Source: Actinotignum schaalii_C
GTDB lineage: Bacteria; Actinomycetota; Actinomycetes; Actinomycetales; Actinomycetaceae
Length of the DNA stretch: 64,000 bases
Reading direction: 5' to 3'
Assembly (NCBI RefSeq): GCF_034119425.1
Contig: NZ_JAWUEL010000008.1
Coordinates: 1 to 64,000 of the forward strand
Both the position numbers and the translations under genes were made by a program. The notes beneath the pieces are model-generated. The model was not told where the DNA came from. It saw only the letters and a program-made list of their open reading frames with translations, and searched no databases. Below, piece after piece: positions 7,781-15,371 of this stretch. How positions within the stretch are numbered: the stretch's first letter is position 1; the number at the start of each line of letters is the position of its first letter.

Positions 7781-9409
7781 TCAGGCAGACACCCGCATTA
7801 ATGATGCCACGGCGCGCGCAAAGTCTCGGTAGCGTTCCATTTCCGTGCGGAACGGAACCAGCACGCTATCGCGAACTTCGGTTTCGATAGCGGCGCGCGC
7901 CCGCGTGGTGACCTGACGTTGAACGCGTTGCGCCCCGTGCGTGCGTGCGATCCGCGCGCTCATACTTACGACGACGCCGCATACGGAACCGGCCACCAAG
8001 CAGATCAGGCTCGCCCGACGCAGCCCCAGCGGAAGGGTCACTCCCCCGGCCTCGGTGACGATTCCAGCACCAATTCCCAGGGCACCCAGCACCAGTGCGG
8101 CAAAAGCCAGCCACTGGATGGCAGCGGCGAAGCCCCACCAGCGCGGCCGGTGCCAGGCCTGGCTTTCCCGCGCGATTATCCGGGCGACGTTATCGGCGAG
8201 CCGCGCAGCTTGCCGGGAACATTCATCGCGTACCGCCCCGCGCCAGGAACGCGGGAGAAAACGGGTAACTTGGGTGGTGAATTCGGCCAAAGTTACCCGA
8301 GTGTTTTCCACGGCTCCGGGGCTAGCCACCGCCGCAACGCCGCCCGCCACATACGGCCTGGCACCCGTATCGGTAGGGACGCCCGAATGAGAAGTATCTC
8401 CCGCTGTGGAACTAGGCACAATATTCACGCCCGTTTCGTTCTCGCTACCGGGAAGGGCGCGACTGCCACGTCCGCGCAGCAGCGGCCAGGCGGTAGCGCG
8501 CCGTGCGGAGCTGCGGTAGTTGTCCGCGGCGTCCCGGGCTGCGGAACGCAGCCCGCCGGCCCGAGCCAGCCCGCTAACAAACTCATCCACCCCGGCAATA
8601 TCGGTGAGGTCACGCGGATACCCGCCTTGGTCATTGAGGTTTTCTGTGAGCGCGGCGCCCACGGTACGCACATCCGCGGCGAGTTTTTCCGCCGCGGCTC
8701 TCTTCCCCGCCGCGATCTCCACGAGCGCCCCACGAATTTCTTCGACTCCCTGCCCGGTGAGTGCCGAGGCCGCCACAATATCCGCGCTCACGCCTTCGGT
8801 GACGAGAATACGCCCCAGATCCGCGACAATAGCTTCTTCATCACCAGCACCGAGACGATCAACTTGATTGATGACGATGAGGAGAGACGAATGATATTCA
8901 CCCATCGCGGCCAAGAAGTCTTCGTGAACCACGGCATCCGCGTATTTTTGGGGGTCGAGTACCCAGATAACCACATCGGCTCGGGCAATAATACGCTCGG
9001 CCTGGACGCGGTGGGTATCCACCGTGGAATCAATATCCGGCAGGTCCACAAGCACCAGATTGGCGGTGGTATCGGGAGCTAGCTGGAGCAGCACTTTACG
9101 TTCGCGCACCCCGAGCCAATCGAGGACATCAGAGGCATGGCGCCCCGAGACTCCTAGAGGTGCGCGGGTGGCTGGACGGGTGGCGGCCACCCCGGCCACC
9201 TCCTGTCCCACAATGGCGTTAAGCAGGGATGACTTACCCGAGCCGGTGGCGCCTGCCAGAGCCACCACGGTGCGTTCAGTTCCTATCAGACCGCGCTGGC
9301 GCGCGCGGGTTAGCACATCGCGCGCCTGGGCACGCACCGACTCATCAAGGTAGGCACCACCCAGGTCGAGGGCCTGCTCCAGGTTCTTTAATCCAGTGGG
9401 GAGATCCAT
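7781..9409 (-). CDS. dynamin-like membrane GTPase, second of a pair
   Basis: Large GTPase of 542 residues. The P-loop is A-G-A-T-G-S-G-K-S (52-60), the G3 motif D-L-P-D-I-D (122-127) and the G4 motif N-Q-V-D (181-184). Near residues 430-490 two hydrophobic segments form a membrane hairpin, followed by a basic, helical C terminus. This layout, and the tandem arrangement with a larger relative upstream, matches the actinobacterial DynA/DynB-type dynamin-like proteins that Streptomyces uses at sporulation septa; similar proteins are often labelled simply as GTPase or, wrongly, ABC transporter. It overlaps the upstream GTPase gene by 22 bp. Role here (septum or membrane remodelling) is inference. 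Confidence 0.8.
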   Translation of the reverse strand: MDLPTGLKNLEQALDLGGAYLDESVRAQARDVLTRARQRGLIGTERTVVALAGATGSGKSSLLNAIVGQEVAGVAATRPATRAPLGVSGRHASDVLDWLGVRERKVLLQLAPDTTANLVLVDLPDIDSTVDTHRVQAERIIARADVVIWVLDPQKYADAVVHEDFLAAMGEYHSSLLIVINQVDRLGAGDEEAIVADLGRILVTEGVSADIVAASALTGQGVEEIRGALVEIAAGKRAAAEKLAADVRTVGAALTENLNDQGGYPRDLTDIAGVDEFVSGLARAGGLRSAARDAADNYRSSARRATAWPLLRGRGSRALPGSENETGVNIVPSSTAGDTSHSGVPTDTGARPYVAGGVAAVASPGAVENTRVTLAEFTTQVTRFLPRSWRGAVRDECSRQAARLADNVARIIARESQAWHRPRWWGFAAAIQWLAFAALVLGALGIGAGIVTEAGGVTLPLGLRRASLICLVAGSVCGVVVSMSARIARTHGAQRVQRQVTTRARAAIETEVRDSVLVPFRTEMERYRDFARAVASLMRVSA

Positions 9410-11250
9410 CCGCGCCTCCCTTCCGCGCTGCGCATCGCCTCATCTAGCTCATTCAGAGCATCCGTGCTGACTCCCAAGCGCGCGATTTCCTCTCGATAGG
9501 GTGCGGCCGTGGCCGCGAAGAACTCTTCTGCGCGCCCGAGGAGATCCTCGGTAGCGGAAGCGGCCATGCGGCGAACAGCGTCGTCGCCGAAAATAGCTTC
9601 CAAAACGCGCTGCGCTACCACGGCCGTTCCCCCGGCGATAGCTACTTCTCCACCGGTAAGACCGGCGGAGTGAGCAAAAACAACCAGCATGAGCGCGACG
9701 CCCACCGCGTTAATACCGAGGGAAACGACGCGTGCGGTGAGCTGCTTGGCGTGCCCCTGCTCGCCGAGCATATCCATGAGAGCGCGGCGCCAATCACGGA
9801 CCAGGGCTCCGGCAGCGTCCCGGCGAGCCGCGCGATACCTGCCGGCTTCGATAGCCCCGCCCACCGCGGCAGCATGCCCGGCATCTCCCGCCGCGGTATC
9901 GCGCTCGGAACCGGCCTCCGCGCCTCGGGACTCAACCGCGAGAACTATTCCCGCACCCGCTGCGCTGCGCTCCAATTCGGTGGTAAGGCAAGTGGCCAGG
10001 CCGGCGTCCGCGGTGAGGAGCATATCGGTGAGGGAGTCTTCGATGGCCTCTCCCACGGCTTCTTCGCTCGCGTTCCGGCTAGCGGTTCGCCGCGAGCTCA
10101 GCCGATCACGCCAACGCGTGACACCTGCCTGCACAGCGCGAGCCCACTGCCCGCTGCCGAGCATCTCATGCCAGCGACGCAGCACTTCTCCGCGCAACAC
10201 GGTACCATCCGCGATACCGGATTCTATACGGGCACGTGCCTCTTTCAGCGCAGCACTGACATCTGCGTCTAAGCGTTCGGCTTCCTCGATCTGTTCGAGA
10301 TAAGAGTCGCGGGCCCGGGCGCAGGTATCGGCCAGGCTAGTGAGCGCCCCGGTGAGAGTTTGGCGCGCTACCGAGGCACGCGAACGTTCATCGCGGGCGA
10401 GCCCGGCGAGCCACTCACGCAGCGGAGCCACATCAGCCTCCGGAATGCCCGGCGCCCCCGGGTACTCGGTTATCACGAAGAGCGGGGCGCTTCCCAAACC
10501 GCGTTCCTCAAGCCTGCGGATCAAATCGGGGCGAATCGCCGCGGCATCCCCAACAGGAACCCTATTGAGGACAACGGCAATGACAATATTGCGCTCGGCT
10601 GCTTCATCGAGGAGGGCCCATGGAATCGCATCCGAATAACGCGCGGCGGTGGTAACAAAAACCCACAAGTCAGCCGCTTGGAGAAGCTGGCCGGCCAATC
10701 TACGGTTATCCCCCTCGACCGAGTCAATATCCGGAGAATCCACCAGTGCCAGGCCCCGCGGGACACGAGGTGATTCCACCAAGCGGATGTCACCGCTCGC
10801 TTTCGCCGCCCGCGCGCTACCAACCGCTGCTGCGCCGTCGCTCACAACCACCGCTGCGCCCTTGCCGGAACGTTCTGGCGCAAGCGCTGCGCCGTCGCCA
10901 CTCAAACGAGCTAGCCCGGGGAAAATACGGTCGCCGGAAAACCATGCTTCCTCCCCGGGAGCGTGGGCGAGCACCGGGATCCGGGTAGTGGGGCGCAGCG
11001 CGGAGGATGGTGTCACCGATGCACCCACGAGGGCGTTCACCAGGGCCGATTTACCCGAGCCCGTAGATCCGCCCACCACGGCCACCAGCGGCGCATCCAG
11101 GGAGCGCAGGCGCGGGAGCACGTAGTCATCAAGCTGGTGGAGACCGTCGGTGCGAGCATCACGCCCGTCTGCCGCCCCCGGGGTGGGCAGTGGGAACCTC
11201 AGGTCTTCCAGTGCCTGGCGCACCCGCTCAAGGGAAAGCAGGCGACTCAC
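9388..11250 (-). CDS. dynamin-like membrane GTPase, first of a pair
   Basis: The 620-residue partner of the next gene. It shows P-loop G-S-T-G-S-G-K-S (61-68), G3 motif D-S-P-D-I-D near residue 175, and N-R-V-P where NKxD would normally be, so guanine specificity may be relaxed or carried by another residue. A coiled, charged middle section of about 200 residues precedes a hydrophobic hairpin near residues 505-545. Its first codons overlap the hisS stop by 4 bp, and its end overlaps the second GTPase by 22 bp, so hisS and both GTPases are one transcript. The pair probably forms a hetero-oligomer on the membrane, by analogy with DynA/DynB. Confidence 0.8.
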   Translation of the reverse strand: MSRLLSLERVRQALEDLRFPLPTPGAADGRDARTDGLHQLDDYVLPRLRSLDAPLVAVVGGSTGSGKSALVNALVGASVTPSSALRPTTRIPVLAHAPGEEAWFSGDRIFPGLARLSGDGAALAPERSGKGAAVVVSDGAAAVGSARAAKASGDIRLVESPRVPRGLALVDSPDIDSVEGDNRRLAGQLLQAADLWVFVTTAARYSDAIPWALLDEAAERNIVIAVVLNRVPVGDAAAIRPDLIRRLEERGLGSAPLFVITEYPGAPGIPEADVAPLREWLAGLARDERSRASVARQTLTGALTSLADTCARARDSYLEQIEEAERLDADVSAALKEARARIESGIADGTVLRGEVLRRWHEMLGSGQWARAVQAGVTRWRDRLSSRRTASRNASEEAVGEAIEDSLTDMLLTADAGLATCLTTELERSAAGAGIVLAVESRGAEAGSERDTAAGDAGHAAAVGGAIEAGRYRAARRDAAGALVRDWRRALMDMLGEQGHAKQLTARVVSLGINAVGVALMLVVFAHSAGLTGGEVAIAGGTAVVAQRVLEAIFGDDAVRRMAASATEDLLGRAEEFFAATAAPYREEIARLGVSTDALNELDEAMRSAEGRRGWISPLD

Positions 11251-12563
11251 GGCATAATCACCCGCGGGTAGCGATCTTCTTCCGGCGGAGTCCAGGTATC
11301 CGGGTCAGCGGGGACCTGGGTGCCCGAGCGCACATCACGAACCTGCTCGCCTTCCGCCGTTGTAAACCACACAAAGGGAATACCGCGCTTATCGGCCGCT
11401 TTAATCTGCTTACCGAATTTCGTGGCGTTATGCGAGACGTCCGCCGGAATACCGCGGGCACGCAAACGTGCCGCGATGGTGGAGGCATGGTGACGTTCGG
11501 ATTCATCGTTGACCGCCACGTACACGGCCGTGGGAACCTTGCGGCTAGCGCGCAGCAGATCCTGGTGCAGGAAACGTGCGAGCAGGCGCGATACCCCGAT
11601 GGACAGGCCCACGCCCGGATAGCTGCGATTACCGGCCGTCGCCAGGTTATCGTAGCGCCCGCCCGAGCATACCGAGCCAAGATCTGCGTGACCTTCCACC
11701 GTCGATTCGAAAACAGAACCGGTGTAGTAGTCCAGACCGCGTGCAATAGACAGATCCGCGCTGACCGAACCGGGTATGAGAGAGTTCGCTTCGGTGACGA
11801 GTGTTGCTAGTTCTTCCAGGCCTTCGTCCAAGAGCGACGACGACGCACCGAGCGCGCGGACTCTGTCTACGAAGGAGGCATCCTCGGTGGTGATACCCGC
11901 CAAGCTCAAGGCAAGTTGCGCCTGCTCCGCGCTTGCACCCACGTGTTCGGAGAGTAACTCGGTCACCACTTGCGGACCTACTTTGTCGAGCTTATCTAGG
12001 ATTCGCAGGGTTTCCTCGGTATTTTCCAGCCCGATCGCTTCGTAGAAGCCCTGGGCGAGTTTACGGTTCGAGGCACGCACCCGCACCCGCGGGATGGGAA
12101 GCTTACTCAACGCATCAACCATGACGAGCGGCAACTCAATATCGTGGTGGAAGGCGAGGGAGTCCTGGCCAACCACATCAACATCAGCCTGGTAAAACTC
12201 CCGGAAGCGCCCGTCCTGGGGGCGTTCGCCGCGCCAGACCTTCTGGATTTGGTAGCGCTTGAAGGGGAAATCGAGTTTTCCGGCGTTCTCCAGCACGTAG
12301 CGGGCCAGCGGCACGGTGAGATCGAAATGAAGACCGAGGCCGGAATCCTGGCCTTCCTCCCCCTGGAGGCGGCGCAGCACATACACTTCTTTGGAAGTTT
12401 CGCCCTTACGCAGCAGCTGATCCATAGGTTCGACGGCGCGAGTTTCCACCCCCGAAAAACCGTGGAGTTCAAAGGTGGAACGCAGGGTGTCAAGAACTTT
12501 CTGTTCCACGATACGGGCTTGCGGAAGCCATTCGGGGAAACCGGAAATCGGCGCAATTTTCAT
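11247..12563 (-). CDS. hisS: histidyl-tRNA synthetase
   Basis: Class II synthetase that charges tRNA-His, 438 residues. Motif 2 appears as Y-Q-I-Q-K-V-W-R-G-E-R-P followed by G-R-F-R-E-F-Y-Q-A-D. The histidine-specific segments A-R-G-L-D-Y-Y-T-G and L-S-I-G-V-S-R-L are present, and the C-terminal anticodon-binding domain follows. Its start lies 13 bp after the stop of the hydrolase gene, and its end overlaps the first dynamin-like GTPase by 4 bp. No T-box or other leader fits in the short upstream gap. Gene order hydrolase-hisS near rel matches mycobacteria. Confidence 0.96.
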   Translation of the reverse strand: MKIAPISGFPEWLPQARIVEQKVLDTLRSTFELHGFSGVETRAVEPMDQLLRKGETSKEVYVLRRLQGEEGQDSGLGLHFDLTVPLARYVLENAGKLDFPFKRYQIQKVWRGERPQDGRFREFYQADVDVVGQDSLAFHHDIELPLVMVDALSKLPIPRVRVRASNRKLAQGFYEAIGLENTEETLRILDKLDKVGPQVVTELLSEHVGASAEQAQLALSLAGITTEDASFVDRVRALGASSSLLDEGLEELATLVTEANSLIPGSVSADLSIARGLDYYTGSVFESTVEGHADLGSVCSGGRYDNLATAGNRSYPGVGLSIGVSRLLARFLHQDLLRASRKVPTAVYVAVNDESERHHASTIAARLRARGIPADVSHNATKFGKQIKAADKRGIPFVWFTTAEGEQVRDVRSGTQVPADPDTWTPPEEDRYPRVIMP

Positions 12564-12576
12564 AGGTACTATTCTT

Positions 12577-13305
12577 TCACTTCATCGCGATATAGGCGCG
12601 CAGGTACGGTGAGGCTTTGAGCTCGCGCGCCAGGGTGGAGGGTTTGCCGTGGCCGGGGAAGAAAATCGTGGAGCCGTCCACCTCGGCAACGATGGTGCGC
12701 AAGGAAGCACGCATCTGCGCATCGTTCCCGCCCGCGAGGTCGGTGCGGCCCACTCCGTCCCGGAAGAGCACATCTCCGGTGATCATGAAATTCTCCCCGA
12801 AACCCCAATCGGGAAGCTGCGGAGTTTCTGGATCCGCTTCGAAACGCCCCGAGAAGAGAAAAACTGTCGAGCCCTCGGTATGCCCCGGGGTGGCGATGGC
12901 GCGCAGGTGCACACCGGGAACCAGTTCCATTCCCTCCGCGTATATTTCTTCGGGAAGGGGCACGATCTTCTCCGGTTTCACCCAGGAACGCCCCCCGGTG
13001 GCAGCCAGGACGAGCGGCGCGTAAAAAGCATTGACGATCGGATTATCCAGCCGGTATGCGTCAGGCTCAGCGATAAAGCACGGCACGCTTGAGCCGGCCA
13101 CCACCCCGGCATCCCACACATGATCCCCGTGCCCGTGCGTGGCCAGTACGGCACCCAGGCGCAAATGACGGGCTGCCAGGGTGCGTTCTACCCACGCGGC
13201 GCTGCCAGCTCCCGCATCAACAACCAGGGCAACCCGATGAGTAGGGTCGGCCATGATATAACAATTCGCCTCCAGGGCAGTATTGGAATACCGCAAGAAA
13301 ATCAT
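12577..13305 (-). CDS. metallo-beta-lactamase-fold hydrolase, glyoxalase II-like
   Basis: Di-metal hydrolase of 242 residues. The zinc-binding H-x-H-x-D-H motif is T-H-G-H-G-D-H at 56-62. Further ligands are expected at the T-P-G-H-T-E-G-S histidine, the D of the M-I-T-G-D-V-L-F segment, and F-F-P-G-H-G near the end. It resembles hydroxyacylglutathione hydrolase-like proteins, but actinobacteria lack glutathione, so the substrate is probably another thioester or ester. The ATG has AAAGGA upstream. It starts the leftward hydrolase-hisS-GTPase-GTPase transcript and is divergent from the DUF349 gene. It is the counterpart of the hydrolase beside hisS and rel in mycobacteria. Confidence 0.87.
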   Translation of the reverse strand: MIFLRYSNTALEANCYIMADPTHRVALVVDAGAGSAAWVERTLAARHLRLGAVLATHGHGDHVWDAGVVAGSSVPCFIAEPDAYRLDNPIVNAFYAPLVLAATGGRSWVKPEKIVPLPEEIYAEGMELVPGVHLRAIATPGHTEGSTVFLFSGRFEADPETPQLPDWGFGENFMITGDVLFRDGVGRTDLAGGNDAQMRASLRTIVAEVDGSTIFFPGHGKPSTLARELKASPYLRAYIAMK

Positions 13306-13446
13306 GCATTAACCGTATCCTTTCTCCCGATTTTTTCCTACTGGCACCCGGAATCCCTTTCTCCGTGGCACAATTGTGGTATACCGTAAGAATTAAAGTT
13401 GTCCCGCGGCGTGTACCTCACGCCTCTTTCTCCACAAGGAGTAACA

Positions 13447-14739
13447 ATGTCCACAGCTCATCCCGCTCAGCCCGCTCCCGCGCCGCTGGATCCGGCCGCC
13501 GTCGCCAAAGCCCGTCCTTTCGGACGCGTGGACGACGAAGGGAAGGTGTGGCTTAAGGATGGCGATACCGAACGGGTCGTTGGCCATTACGCGGCTTCCG
13601 GCACCGAAGATGATGCCCTGGAATTCTATATTCGCCGCTATATTGACCTGGATACCCAGGTAAGTCTGGCAGAAACGCGTGCCCACCACGTATCCCCCGA
13701 AGAAAGCCGCAAGTCAATTGCATCCCTACGCAAGGAACTGGCCGAACCGGCCGCGGTGGGTGATATCGCGGCGCTGCGCACTCGCTTGGATAAGCTCGAA
13801 GAAGTCGTGGCCGTACGCGCGAAGGAATACGCGGCTCAGCGCGCCGCCGCCAAGGAAGCTGCTCTCCAGGAGCGAACCCAGATTGTGGAACGCGCTGAGG
13901 AACTCGCCAACGCGAATCCGCACACCATCCACTGGCAGAATACCCGCGCTGAGCTCAATGATCTTTTCGAAAGTTGGAAACGGGCCCAGCGCCAGGGGGC
14001 GCGCATTGATCGTCCCACCGAAGAAGCACTGTGGCGGCGCTTTGCTACTGCCCGCTCCACCTTTGATCGCGCCCGGCGCAACCACTATAAGGAACTGGAT
14101 GTACGCCGCAGCCAGGTGAAGGCCACCAAGGAAAAGCTCATTGCGGAGGCCGCCGCGCTCTCCTCCTCCACCGATTGGCGGGAAACCGGGGATCGCTACC
14201 GCGAACTCATGGATGAATGGAAGCGGGCAGGGCGGGCCGGGCGCCGCGATGACGATAAGCTCTGGGAGCGTTTCATGGCCGCTCGCCAACCTTTCTACGA
14301 CGCTCGGGATGCGCATTTCAGCCAGGTGGATAGCCAGTACGCGGAAAATTTGGCCGCTAAGCTCGAATTGGTGGCGGAAGCTGAAGCTCTCCTTCCCATT
14401 ACCAATGTTGATGAAGCCCGCGAAAAGCTCCGTGAGATCGGGGAACGCTGGGATGAGATCGGCTTCGTGGCCCGCGGTGATATCGCCCGGACCGAGGGCC
14501 GGATGCGGGAAATTGAGGAAAAGATTCGCGCGGCGGAAAACGACCGCTGGAACCGTACCGACCCGGAAAAGCAGCAGCGTTCTTCCGGTATGGCCGCCCA
14601 GCTCGAAGCGCTTATCGCCGAACTCGATGAGGAAATCGCCCAGGCCCAGCAGTCCGGTGATGAAAAGAAGCTCACCGAGCTAAACGAAGCGCGGGCCGCC
14701 CGCGTGGCCTGGCTCGAGCAGGTAAATAAGGATCTGTAA
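13447..14739 (+). CDS. DUF349 repeat protein
   Basis: A 430-residue, strongly charged and helical protein. After an Ala/Pro-rich start comes a conserved globular N-terminal part (about 20-70), then repeats of the DUF349 type, each with a W-K-R-A core followed by a W-x-R-F or W-E-R-F segment (for example near residues 175-215 and 245-285). The tail is acidic helical coil. DUF349 proteins are widespread in actinobacteria, and their biochemical role is not established. I start at the ATG at 13447, because AAGGAG lies just upstream and the extra upstream codons are not conserved-looking. Flanked by a divergent hydrolase gene and a strong terminator, it is probably monocistronic. Confidence 0.87.
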   Translation: MSTAHPAQPAPAPLDPAAVAKARPFGRVDDEGKVWLKDGDTERVVGHYAASGTEDDALEFYIRRYIDLDTQVSLAETRAHHVSPEESRKSIASLRKELAEPAAVGDIAALRTRLDKLEEVVAVRAKEYAAQRAAAKEAALQERTQIVERAEELANANPHTIHWQNTRAELNDLFESWKRAQRQGARIDRPTEEALWRRFATARSTFDRARRNHYKELDVRRSQVKATKEKLIAEAAALSSSTDWRETGDRYRELMDEWKRAGRAGRRDDDKLWERFMAARQPFYDARDAHFSQVDSQYAENLAAKLELVAEAEALLPITNVDEAREKLREIGERWDEIGFVARGDIARTEGRMREIEEKIRAAENDRWNRTDPEKQQRSSGMAAQLEALIAELDEEIAQAQQSGDEKKLTELNEARAARVAWLEQVNKDL

Positions 14740-14760
14740 CTTTTTCCTACCTGTGGATAA

Positions 14761-14808
14761 ATGCAAGCCGCTCTCCCCACCTGGTGAGAGCGGCTTGCAT
14801 TATTTTAT
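14761..14808 (+). terminator. intrinsic terminator after the DUF349 gene
   Basis: A perfect 15-bp stem (14761-14775 with 14786-14800) around a 10-nt loop is followed by TATTTTATT. It begins 22 nt after the DUF349 stop. This is the clearest rho-independent terminator in the window. Confidence 0.93.
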
Positions 14809-14829
14809 TCACCACCACACACTCTCGGT

Positions 14830-15309
14830 ATGTATGTGGATGGGGTGCAGCGCCTGGATATTAACGCTGGCTTACTGGTGGAATACGCTCCCGGGTTAGT
14901 GTGCGCGGCTGATTGTGCCGCCTATGCGGCGCTGCGGGCTTCTCTTCTTGCGCAGGTACTGGGGCGGGATAGCATCGCCACCACGCTGAGCGCAATGTGG
15001 GTTTATACCGGTTACTGGCCCGCGGACCGGCTGATTCGGATCTGTAGCGTGCGAGCTAAGTCACGGACTATCCGCAAGCCGGCACCCGAGGAGCGCCAAT
15101 CGATAGCCGGCTTGTGCTTAACCACGCTGCCGCGTACCATCACGGATATTTTTCGCCAGGAAGCGCTGGACGTAGCAATTACCTGTGCTCTGGAGGTGGC
15201 GCGGCAGCGCCTTCTAGAAGCTGATGGGTGGGAAGCGGCGGCAGAAAACCTGACCGGCCGGCACCTCGCCGCAGCGCGTGCGGCTGTGCATGCTATTGCC
15301 CAGCGCTAA
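14830..15309 (+). CDS. orphan protein with AbiEi-like C-terminal motif
   Basis: A 159-residue protein of unknown function between the DUF349 terminator and the convergent rel gene. Residues about 96-112 read L-T-T-L-P-R-T-I-T-D-I-F-R, followed by a helix with A-L-D-V-A-I-T. This resembles the T-x-x-R-T-x-x-D pattern in the C-terminal half of AbiEi-family antitoxins and related DUF559-linked regulators. The N-terminal winged-helix part of those proteins is not recognisable, so it may be a shortened relative. No AbiEii-type toxin gene lies beside it. The ATG at 14830 has no ribosome binding site. Confidence 0.65.
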   Translation: MYVDGVQRLDINAGLLVEYAPGLVCAADCAAYAALRASLLAQVLGRDSIATTLSAMWVYTGYWPADRLIRICSVRAKSRTIRKPAPEERQSIAGLCLTTLPRTITDIFRQEALDVAITCALEVARQRLLEADGWEAAAENLTGRHLAAARAAVHAIAQR

Positions 15310-15371
15310 GCACGGGAGCGACCAGGAGCTTCCGGCATTCAGCTCCGTGCCGTAACCGCGGCGAATCCGCG

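Noticed and set aside
9388..9409. A frameshift joining the two GTPase genes into one
   Set aside because: Each gene has its own P-loop, G3 motif and membrane hairpin, so they are two overlapping genes, not a broken one.
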